From Bacteroidota bacterium (GTDB lineage Bacteria; Bacteroidota; Bacteroidia; Chitinophagales; LD1), in the NCBI GenBank assembly GCA_018267435.1, contig JAFDYM010000318.1, positions 1 to 5,126 of the forward strand: a DNA stretch of 5,126 nucleotides, read 5' to 3'. Each line of letters begins with the position of its first letter. The stretch's first letter is position 1. Shown in pieces: positions 1-4,965 of this stretch. The position numbers were made by a program, and so were the translations under genes. The notes under the pieces are model-generated. The model was not told where the DNA came from and did not search any database. It was given only the letters and a program-made list of their open reading frames with translations.

Positions 1-188
1 TACAGCCGAAAATAGTAGTGCCTATACATTGGGATAACTTCTTTAAGCCGCTATCGCCGCACCTAAAGGCGCTACCTACAGTGGTAGATAATGTAAAGCT
101 AGGCTTTGACTATATCATAGAAAGAACGAAGCAAGATGGCATACAGTTTCGCATAATGCAAGGAGGGGATAGCGTGCTGCTATTTTAG
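1..188 (+). CDS. MBL-fold metallo-hydrolase, C-terminal end (5' truncated)
   Basis: The open frame runs from the window edge (first full codon at 3) to a TAG at 186-188, giving 61 C-terminal residues. Near the start is PKIVVPIHWDNFF. This resembles the last strand of UlaG-like (COG2220) metallo-beta-lactamase-fold hydrolases, where a His after a run of hydrophobic residues and a Pro (here the H of PIHWD) is the final metal ligand. The remainder, with KPLSPHLKALPTVVDNVKLG, is a plausible C-terminal cap. Such enzymes bind one or two divalent metals and hydrolyse diverse substrates, so the substrate cannot be named. The N-terminal HxHxDH motif lies outside the window. The gene converges on the T9SS protein with only 39 bases between the two stop codons. 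Ile is written mostly as ATA, as in the neighbours. The frame is confident; the family call rests on one motif. Confidence 0.72.
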   Translation, partial: QPKIVVPIHWDNFFKPLSPHLKALPTVVDNVKLGFDYIIERTKQDGIQFRIMQGGDSVLLF

Positions 189-205
189 CATCGGCCATCC
201 CCTTT
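164..205. terminator. Possible stem-loop between convergent genes
   Basis: Two 7-base arms, AGGGGAT (164-170) and ATCCCCT (197-203), can pair around a 26-base loop. A smaller TGCT/AGCA pairing is possible inside the loop. The structure spans the TAG of the MBL-fold gene and sits beside the stop of the opposing gene, where a shared terminator would be expected. The U tract is very short (TTT) and the loop long, so this is only a candidate. Confidence 0.28.
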
Positions 206-227
206 CATACAAACAATGCCAAAACTG

Positions 228-1580
228 CTATTGTACAACTACTCTGCTTGTTTGTCGGCTTTCGCCACATTGTACACTTAGCAAGTAAACCCCACTCTGC
301 TCGGGCATTGTTATCTGCAAAGCGTTCTGTGCATTTAGTATTTCCCTGCCATTTATATCGTACAAGCTTACATAAGTGCCATTGTTTGCCACGTTCAATG
401 TTATGCTTAGGTTGCCGCCGCTGCGCACAGGGTTTGGGTATAGCTGGCATACAAAATCTGCAGGCTCGCCTATGCCTGTAGGCAAAACGCTTTTATCGGT
501 ATAGTACACTTGTTCATCCATAAACTGTACCATATACACGCGGCCGCTAGTAGCCTCGGCAAAGTATTGTTCGCCGCGCCTGCCCCATTGGTCAAGCCCT
601 AGTCCATCGCCATGAAACAAGTAGTCATTGCCATCTTTTTTATACGTACTGCCACCACTGTTTTCGCTACCCGATATTGAGCTGTACATATCGCCATTGG
701 CGGCAAAATGTGTACGGTTAAGCTTGGCGGCGTTCCACCACATAGGGCCTATAGGCTTTGCATATTCCATGTGCCAAAGCAGGCTATTGTCATCAATATC
801 GGCCATGTGTTTTACCAGGTTTACATCTACCCCTACGCCGCTTTGACCTGGTGCGCGCGATATACCGTTGAAAGAAAACAACACGCTATCGGTTGGGGTA
901 ATGGTAACCGCATAAGGTGTAGTGGTATACAGCGTGCCCGCTATGGCATTTTTGCCGTCTATATTGGTACTGGGGTGCTGCCATGTAGCTCCATTGTTAG
1001 TAGATGTAAACAAGCCACCTGCGCCATTGCCATGTTCATCGGGCATGGTTAGGTATAGTTTATCATTCTTATCTATGGCTATGCTAAAACATGCCAATGT
1101 ATTATGCAGGCCTGTGTTTTTGGCAGTCCAGTTATAGCCACCATCAGTAGATACAAATACACCTGCGCCTTTATAGCCTTGTTCGCTCAACTCGCCTGTT
1201 ACTGCATACACTTGGCCTGCGCTATTTTCTGCAAACTGCCTTACAGGGTAAGGGTGCAGCATGCTTTGCACAAACCAGTTCAAGCCATTGTCTTCCGATA
1301 CATATACGGCACCTACACTGCCCGCCAGCAGCACACCTGTTTTAGTAGTGTACAAGGTATGTATATATCCATCGGCAAGCATTTGGTTCCAAGTGGTCCC
1401 TTTATCGGTACTGCGTATTATACCTTTAGTGGTACCTACTATCAAGGCATCGTCGTAACCTAATGTTATGGCTGTTTTTGCTCCGTAAGGAAAAGTTTCT
1501 GTGGTATTCCAAAACTTTTGGGCATGCGTTTGGCTGGCCATGCTTATAAGCATAGCTATCGCTATTACTATCTGTTTCAT
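228..1580 (-). CDS. Secreted Asp-box (BNR/sortilin-like) repeat protein with T9SS type A sorting domain
   Basis: This is a 450-residue protein starting at ATG (1578-1580) and ending at TAG. Residues 1-20 form a signal peptide (K3, hydrophobic core, T-H-A before Q21), the usual Bacteroidota pattern. Four Asp-box motifs (S/T-x-D-x-G-x-x-W) lie at residues 57-64 (STDKGTTW), 95-102 (SEDNGLNW), 144-151 (STDGGYNW) and 193-200 (STNNGATW, with Asn for Asp). They mark blades of a beta-propeller like those in sialidases, sortilin and photosystem-stability-factor-like proteins. Residues 201-370 carry no clear Asp box and may be degenerate blades. From about 374 to the end is a T9SS type A C-terminal domain: LYPNP at 380-384, then VSLYDINGREIL, GVYLLSV and a basic end (SRQTSRVVVQ). 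The protein should cross the outer membrane through T9SS and be released or anchored. No sialidase catalytic residues are evident, so binding or scaffolding is as likely as enzymatic activity. It appears monocistronic. Confidence 0.93.
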   Translation of the reverse strand: MKQIVIAIAMLISMASQTHAQKFWNTTETFPYGAKTAITLGYDDALIVGTTKGIIRSTDKGTTWNQMLADGYIHTLYTTKTGVLLAGSVGAVYVSEDNGLNWFVQSMLHPYPVRQFAENSAGQVYAVTGELSEQGYKGAGVFVSTDGGYNWTAKNTGLHNTLACFSIAIDKNDKLYLTMPDEHGNGAGGLFTSTNNGATWQHPSTNIDGKNAIAGTLYTTTPYAVTITPTDSVLFSFNGISRAPGQSGVGVDVNLVKHMADIDDNSLLWHMEYAKPIGPMWWNAAKLNRTHFAANGDMYSSISGSENSGGSTYKKDGNDYLFHGDGLGLDQWGRRGEQYFAEATSGRVYMVQFMDEQVYYTDKSVLPTGIGEPADFVCQLYPNPVRSGGNLSITLNVANNGTYVSLYDINGREILNAQNALQITMPEQSGVYLLSVQCGESRQTSRVVVQ

Positions 1581-1852
1581 GTTAAGGTATTACGGCGGGG
1601 TTTATATATGTAAGAAGATTCTATTGCGCCGTTTGTATATATCTAACGGTGCAACATTTAACGCAGTTGCCTTAACGCAAAAGAATATTTGAGGCCAGAG
1701 CGTAGGGCCTAACTAGGGCGAGACTAGTATATTTCTTTTAACAGCAGGCGGATAGTACCTGTATACCCACTATACCAAATGTTACTGTTAACAATAGCCT
1801 AAAATGCTGCCCCATTTCATTCTTATTTAGATATACTCTAAATTCGCCCTCC
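1581..1852. other. Divergent intergenic region with small inverted repeats
   Basis: This 272-base region separates the divergent T9SS-protein and SufT-like genes, so it should hold both promoters. I could not place either convincingly. AATATTTG at 1684-1691 on + misses TAnnTTTG at one position but has no well-spaced -33 partner. Two adjacent short inverted repeats are visible: AGGCC 1692-1696 with GGCCT 1706-1710, and ACTAG 1712-1716 with CTAGT 1724-1728. A U-rich stretch follows (ATATTTCTTTT, 1729-1739). A third, TGTTA-CTGT-TAACA, lies at 1780-1793. No reading frame here looks coding. The inverted repeats could be leader RNA structure, operators or chance. Confidence 0.4.
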
Positions 1853-2176
1853 GTGAGCCTTTTAATAAGCGAAGAACAAACCAAAGATGCCGTTATAGAC
1901 GTGCTGAAAACCGTATTCGACCCCGAGATACCCGTAAACGTGTATGACCTAGGGCTGATATACGAAGTGAACGTATTTAACAGCGGAGAGGTAGAGATAG
2001 TAATGACCCTTACCTCGCCAAACTGCCCTGCTGCGGCCAGTATGCCTGCCGAAATAGAGGAGAAGGCTAGGGGCGTGGCAGGTGTAAAGGATGTAACGCT
2101 TGAATTGGTGTTCGACCCACCTTGGAACCAAGAGATGATGAGCGAGGAAGCCAAGTTGGAACTGGGCTTTCTGTAA
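1853..2176 (+). CDS. sufT: SufT/MIP18-family (DUF59) iron-sulfur cluster assembly protein
   Basis: This 107-residue protein belongs to the MIP18/DUF59 family, whose bacterial members (SufT/YitW type) help deliver or mature [4Fe-4S] clusters in the SUF pathway in the cytoplasm. The whole chain is one domain. Residues 22-39 read FDPEIPVNVYDLGLIYEV, the family signature. TSPNCPAAASMP at 54-65 holds Cys58, the conserved cysteine. VFDPPWNQEMMSEEAKLELGF forms the typical C-terminus, and no extra Zn-binding tail of the PaaD kind is present. The start is GTG at 1853-1855: no in-frame ATG lies upstream for many codons, and this start gives the expected N-terminus. No Shine-Dalgarno sequence precedes it. 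The bacilliredoxin gene follows after 33 bases on the same strand, probably in one transcript. All six Ile codons are ATA. The sufT symbol is by family; a general DUF59 paralogue cannot be excluded. Confidence 0.9.
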   Translation: MSLLISEEQTKDAVIDVLKTVFDPEIPVNVYDLGLIYEVNVFNSGEVEIVMTLTSPNCPAAASMPAEIEEKARGVAGVKDVTLELVFDPPWNQEMMSEEAKLELGFL

Positions 2177-2209
2177 ACCATAAATTGTAAATAGAAAAAT
2201 AGAAATAGT

Positions 2210-2626
2210 ATGTATCCAGAATCATTAGTAGCGCCTATGAAGGCTGACCTTACAGGCGCAGGTTTTACCGAGTTGCTAACTGCTGAAGAAGTAGATGCGG
2301 CACTAGCGCCTGCCGAGGGCACGGTGTTTCTAGTTATAAACTCGGTATGCGGCTGTGCTGCAGGTGCGGCGCGCCCGGGCGTAAAGCAAGCCGTAAGCAC
2401 TGGCAGCAAATTGCCGGGCAAACTGGTAACCGTATTTGCAGGGGTAGACACAGCAGCTGTAAACAAGGCCCGCGAGTACACGCTGCCTTACCCACCATCA
2501 TCACCCGCTATGGCATTGTTTAAAGATGGCAAGCTGGTACACTTTATAGAGCGCCACCAAATAGAGGGCAACAACGCCCAAACTATTGCCGGCCACCTTA
2601 CTAAGGTGTTCGACCACTTTTGCTAG
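2210..2626 (+). CDS. BrxA/BrxB-family bacilliredoxin (YphP/YqiW, DUF1094)
   Basis: This 138-residue protein has a thioredoxin-like fold and covers the full family length. Family members remove bacillithiol from S-bacillithiolated cytosolic proteins after oxidative stress. The active site is C47-G48-C49 within NSVCGCAAGAARP, the hallmark CxC motif, set after a hydrophobic strand (TVFLVIN). Other family marks are LTGAGFTEL at 14-22, VTVFAGVD at 73-80, the PPSSPA loop (95-100) with its probable cis-Pro, and ERHQIEG at 114-120. The last residue is Cys138, and a C-terminal Cys is also found in Bacillus homologues as far as I recall. The ATG at 2210 follows an A-rich leader with three AAATAG copies (2189-2208) and no Shine-Dalgarno sequence, the Bacteroidota style. 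It lies 33 bases after the sufT-like stop and is probably co-transcribed. BrxA and BrxB cannot be told apart here, so no symbol is given. A 15-base interrupted palindrome (2594-2608) lies in its 3' end. Confidence 0.95.
   Translation: MYPESLVAPMKADLTGAGFTELLTAEEVDAALAPAEGTVFLVINSVCGCAAGAARPGVKQAVSTGSKLPGKLVTVFAGVDTAAVNKAREYTLPYPPSSPAMALFKDGKLVHFIERHQIEGNNAQTIAGHLTKVFDHFC
2594..2608. repeat. 15-base interrupted palindrome inside the bacilliredoxin 3' end
   Basis: CACCTTA, C, TAAGGTG is a perfect 7+1+7 inverted repeat within the codons for HLTKV. As RNA it could fold as a 5-bp stem with a 5-base loop. It may be chance, an operator-like site, or part of the 3' end structure that continues into the terminator downstream. 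Confidence 0.45.
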
Positions 2627-2654
2627 ATAAAAAAATTTAGGGCGTTATGCCTCA

Positions 2655-2710
2655 TTAAATAAGCCAAGGGCGCTAGGTATAATAACCTTAGAGCCCTTAG
2701 CATTTATTTT
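2655..2710. terminator. Bidirectional terminator-like hairpin between bacilliredoxin and pgk
   Basis: The arms AAGGGCGCTAGGT (2666-2678) and ACCTTAGAGCCCTT (2685-2698) pair with one mismatch and a one-base bulge around a short AT loop. The A-rich left flank (TTAAATAA) and the T-rich right flank (ATTTATTTT, 2702-2710) can extend the pairing and give a U-rich tail when read on +, with a weaker one on -. The position between the convergent bacilliredoxin and pgk stops fits termination for both genes. Confidence 0.7.
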
Positions 2711-2713
2711 ACT

Positions 2714-2741
2714 GCGGTCTGTAGTCCGCCGTCTGTTGTCT
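2714..2741. repeat. Two-copy imperfect 14-base tandem repeat next to the pgk stop
   Basis: GCGGTCTGTAGTCC (2714-2727) is followed directly by GCCGTCTGTTGTCT (2728-2741), matching at 11 of 14 positions. The block ends one base before the pgk stop codon. The first copy can also form a small GCGG/CCGC hairpin. It may be a fragment of a dispersed intergenic repeat; the window alone cannot show that. Confidence 0.5.
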
Positions 2742-2742
2742 T

Positions 2743-3966
2743 CTATCCCGCTATAGCCTTTACGCCAGGCAGTTCCTTGCCCTCGAAAAACTCTAGCATA
2801 GCACCGCCGCCAGTGCTTACGTAGCTTACTTGGTCGGCTAGGCCAAACTGGTTAACCGCCGCTACGCTGTCGCCGCCACCTACTAGGCTATATGCACCTG
2901 CAGCAGTGGCCGCAGCTATGGCCTTGGCTATGCTTACCGTGCCGTTTTGGAATTTTTCCATTTCGAACACACCCATCGGGCCGTTCCATAGTATGGTTTT
3001 GCTATTGGCTATTACATCGCTAAAGTCCTTCACGGCCTTATCGGCTATATCTAGGCCCATCCAGCCCTGCGGTATGGCACCGCTATCTGCCGTTTGGGTA
3101 TTGGCAGCCGCGTCAAACTTATCTGCCACCACGCTATCCGCAGGTAGTAATAGGTTTACGCCTTTTGCCTTTGCTTTTGCTATCAGTTCCTTGGCTAGTT
3201 CCAGTTTATCATCTTCTACCAATGAGTTACCTATTTCGCCGCCCTCAGCCTTAAAGAAGGTATATGCCATACCACCACCTATAATGATGTTGTTGGCTAC
3301 TTCCAACAGGTTCTCTATTATCAGTATCTTATCGCTAACCTTGGCGCCGCCCAGTATAGCTGTAAAAGGCTTTTCGGCATTGCGCAGCACCTTCTCGGCG
3401 CTCTCCACTTCCTTCGCCATTAGGTAGCCAAAGGTTTTGCTATCGGCACCATAGCTGTTAGCCACTATAGTGGTAGAGGCATGGGCGCGGTGCGCCGTAC
3501 CAAAGGCGTCGTTTACATACACATCGCCATGTTTGCTCAGCTTCTCGGCAAAGGCTGCATCGCCCTTCTCTTCTTCTTTATGAAAGCGTAGGTTCTCCAG
3601 CAACAATACCTCGCCCGCCTTCAATGCGCTTGATGCTGCAAATGCCTCATCGCTTACGTTATCGCCTACAAACTTTACATCTACGCCTAGCTGCTCGCTT
3701 ACTGTTTTTACTATGTGCTTTAGCGAATGCTTTTCGTAATCAACGGTGCCGTCTTCTTTCAGCTTTTTTAAAGGCCTACCTAGGTGGCTCATCAGCACCA
3801 CGCTGCCGCCATCGGCCAGTATTTTTTTAATGGTAGGCACTGCGGCACGTATGCGTGTATCGTCGGTTACGGCATAGGTCTTTTTATCAAGCGGCACGTT
3901 AAAGTCCACACGTATCAAGGCGCGCTTGCCCGCAAAGTTTATGTCGTCAACGGTTTTCAGTTTCAT
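2743..3966 (-). CDS. pgk: Phosphoglycerate kinase
   Basis: Phosphoglycerate kinase transfers phosphate from 1,3-bisphosphoglycerate to ADP, making ATP and 3-phosphoglycerate in cytoplasmic glycolysis (reversed in gluconeogenesis). The 407-residue chain has the usual monomeric length and every signature. The N-terminal 3PG-binding domain shows RVDFNVP (19-25), DDTRIR (35-40), HLGRP (61-65), LLENLRFH (122-129) and NDAFGTAHRAHAS (152-164). The C-terminal nucleotide domain shows GGAKVSDK (206-213), LWNGPMGVFE (326-335), GGGDS (363-367) and STGGGAMLEFFEGKELPG near the end. The start is the ATG at 3964-3966. The frame stays open 58 codons further upstream, but that stretch is Cys/His-rich, unlike any PGK N-terminus, and covers a palindrome and a candidate promoter, so it is rejected. 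The gene appears to be transcribed alone. Twenty of 23 Ile codons are ATA and the stop is TAG, notable for a normally highly expressed gene. Confidence 0.98.
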   Translation of the reverse strand: MKLKTVDDINFAGKRALIRVDFNVPLDKKTYAVTDDTRIRAAVPTIKKILADGGSVVLMSHLGRPLKKLKEDGTVDYEKHSLKHIVKTVSEQLGVDVKFVGDNVSDEAFAASSALKAGEVLLLENLRFHKEEEKGDAAFAEKLSKHGDVYVNDAFGTAHRAHASTTIVANSYGADSKTFGYLMAKEVESAEKVLRNAEKPFTAILGGAKVSDKILIIENLLEVANNIIIGGGMAYTFFKAEGGEIGNSLVEDDKLELAKELIAKAKAKGVNLLLPADSVVADKFDAAANTQTADSGAIPQGWMGLDIADKAVKDFSDVIANSKTILWNGPMGVFEMEKFQNGTVSIAKAIAAATAAGAYSLVGGGDSVAAVNQFGLADQVSYVSTGGGAMLEFFEGKELPGVKAIAG

Positions 3967-3990
3967 GGTAGGTATAGTTTTATGGTTGGG

Positions 3991-4022
3991 CGAAATTAAT
4001 TTTTTGCTGCAAATGGAATCAA
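3991..4022 (-). promoter_or_regulatory. Candidate pgk promoter (Bacteroidota type)
   Basis: On the minus strand, TAATTTCG (3991-3998) matches seven of eight positions of TAnnTTTG. A TTG (4020-4022) lies 21 bases upstream, near the -33 distance. This would give a leader of about 20 bases before the pgk ATG. An alternative -7, TCCATTTG, lies just upstream (4012-4019) without a good partner. Weak evidence in AT-rich DNA. Confidence 0.3.
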
Positions 4023-4065
4023 TACAGTTTAATACAGAGGGAGCTGAGCGAATACAATTATTGAA

Positions 4066-4085
4066 CCTGCCTACCTGAAGGCAGG
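4066..4085. repeat. Palindromic element, 7-bp stem with 6-base loop
   Basis: CCTGCCT (4066-4072) and AGGCAGG (4079-4085) are perfect inverted repeats around ACCTGA. The element is GC-rich within an AT-rich intergenic region between divergent pgk and the lipoprotein gene. It has no T tract on + and lies upstream of both genes, so a terminator role is unlikely. It looks like a REP-like or mobile palindromic unit, or a regulatory site. The rest of 3967-4250 holds only the two candidate promoters. Confidence 0.6.
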
Positions 4086-4196
4086 CATGCAGATGACGGG
4101 CAAGCAGTTTGATTGGAGCCAATTTAGCATATGCATGCAAAGGCTAACAATGCTGCCCTTTCCTTCATTTTTAACTAGTTACAAAACCTATGCACC

Positions 4197-4226
4197 TTTT
4201 ATGTGTGAATATTAAAATTACATTTG
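4197..4226 (+). promoter_or_regulatory. Bacteroidota-type promoter for the lipoprotein gene
   Basis: TACATTTG at 4219-4226 is a perfect TAnnTTTG -7 box. TTTT at 4197-4200 is a three-of-four match to the -33 TTTG, with an 18-base spacer. Transcription would begin just downstream, leaving roughly 20 bases before the ATG at 4251. This placement also argues against the in-frame TTG at 4224, which falls inside the -7 box. Confidence 0.65.
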
Positions 4227-4250
4227 CGCCACATTTTAAACCAAATAGAT

Positions 4251-4820
4251 ATGAAAACCCTAACAAGAACCCTAACCATGCTTTTGGCATTGGTAATTGT
4301 TGCAGGCGCATCGTCGTGCAAAAAAGAAGAAAATGGCGGCACTGGCAACTGTAGCAACGGCACATTTACTGCTACTGTAAACGGTACTGCTTTTACAGGC
4401 AGCACTTACCAAAACACATTGGTACGCACTACACAAAGCGGCACAAAAGTAAAGCGCCTTGACATACGCGCTACTGCAGCCGATGGCAAAGTAGTAATAC
4501 TAACCGTAACCAACCTTGAAGGCGCAGCCAATGGCAAGTGCATGAAAGTGGATACTTACTACAACGACCCTACACAAAACTACAGCAATAGCGCAGGCTA
4601 CGAAGGTATAATAGGAACTTATATGCTTAATTCAACCACTGTAGCGGGCCAAACCATGCCTGTACCAGGTTCACAAGGTTCTATTACCATCTCTTCGTGC
4701 GATGAAACAAACGCACAGTTATCGGGCACCTTCAACTTTACTACCAGCACATTGGGTGGCGGCAGCGCATATACCATTACAGGTACATTTACTAATATGT
4801 GCTACACTTTTAGCGAGTAA
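4251..4820 (+). CDS. Small probable surface lipoprotein, DUF6252-like
   Basis: This is a 189-residue protein with a lipoprotein signal: basic start (MKTLTR), hydrophobic core to about residue 19, and lipobox GASSC with Cys23 as the lipidated residue. KKEE follows the Cys, resembling the Lys/acidic export signal that sends Bacteroidota lipoproteins to the cell surface. The mature part is Thr/Ser/Gly-rich and probably all-beta. It opens with FTATVNGTAFTGS (39-51) and ends with GSITISSC...QLSGTFNFTT...YTITGTFTNMCY. This layout, a small domain with an early 'A.vnG..f' strand and a late 'sGTFnf...G.Ft' pair, is like DUF6252 proteins, whose function is unknown. Cys34, Cys97, Cys150 and Cys184 could form two disulfides. 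The ATG at 4251 is preferred over TTG 4224, which lies in the promoter. A strong terminator follows, so it is likely monocistronic. Only about half the Ile codons are ATA. Confidence 0.88.
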   Translation: MKTLTRTLTMLLALVIVAGASSCKKEENGGTGNCSNGTFTATVNGTAFTGSTYQNTLVRTTQSGTKVKRLDIRATAADGKVVILTVTNLEGAANGKCMKVDTYYNDPTQNYSNSAGYEGIIGTYMLNSTTVAGQTMPVPGSQGSITISSCDETNAQLSGTFNFTTSTLGGGSAYTITGTFTNMCYTFSE

Positions 4821-4842
4821 GCACTGCATATAAACACATATT

Positions 4843-4880
4843 AAAGCCCTAGCCTGTTCAGGTTGGGGCTTTTTTTGTTT
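4843..4880 (+). terminator. Strong intrinsic terminator after the lipoprotein gene
   Basis: AAAGCCCTAGCCT (4843-4855) pairs with AGGTTGGGGCTTT (4860-4872) as a 13-bp stem with two G-U pairs and a four-base loop, GTTC. Seven T (4870-4876) then GTTT follow. It begins 22 bases after the TAA at 4818-4820. Confidence 0.92.
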
Positions 4881-4887
4881 CAGGCAC

Positions 4888-4916
4888 TTGACAAACCTTA
4901 CATACCCGCTTATATT
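4888..4916 (+). promoter_or_regulatory. Sigma70-like promoter for the 3' secreted-protein gene
   Basis: TTGACA (4888-4893), a 17-base spacer and TATATT (4911-4916) match the housekeeping consensus at eleven of twelve positions. It also reads as a partial Bacteroidota promoter (CTTG, 20 bases, TATATTGA). It lies immediately after the terminator and gives a leader of about 40 bases before the ATG at 4966. Confidence 0.6.
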
Positions 4917-4965
4917 GATAGTACAAGCTAATTGTTCAGTTTCCCCCAAAGTAAAATTTCGGAGT

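Noticed and set aside
205..1692. Several plus-strand and minus-strand small open frames over the T9SS gene
   Set aside because: All overlap a gene with signal peptide, Asp boxes and sorting domain. Their translations are Cys/His/Tyr-rich, as expected for wrong-frame reading.
1776..1783. AACATTTG on the minus strand as a promoter for the T9SS gene
   Set aside because: It lies nearly 200 bases upstream of the ATG with no -33 partner at the right distance.
1738..2481. Long minus-strand open frame (247 codons) opposite the sufT-like and bacilliredoxin genes
   Set aside because: It is antisense to two genes with clear family signatures, its translation is low-complexity Ser/Thr/Ala-rich, and it spans the intergenic gap without any recognisable domain.
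2906..3427. Plus-strand open frame (173 codons) inside pgk
   Set aside because: It is a shadow of pgk, Ser/Ala/Leu-rich because of the codon bias on the other strand, and has no domain or start signal.
3967..4140. 58-residue N-terminal extension of pgk
   Set aside because: PGK proteins begin close to the MKLKTVDDINFAGKR segment. The extension has no family similarity, covers a palindrome and a candidate promoter, and would be an unsupported targeting sequence in a bacterium.
4224..4250. TTG start for the lipoprotein gene
   Set aside because: It overlaps the TACATTTG -7 box and would add nine residues before a well-formed lipoprotein signal that starts at ATG 4251.
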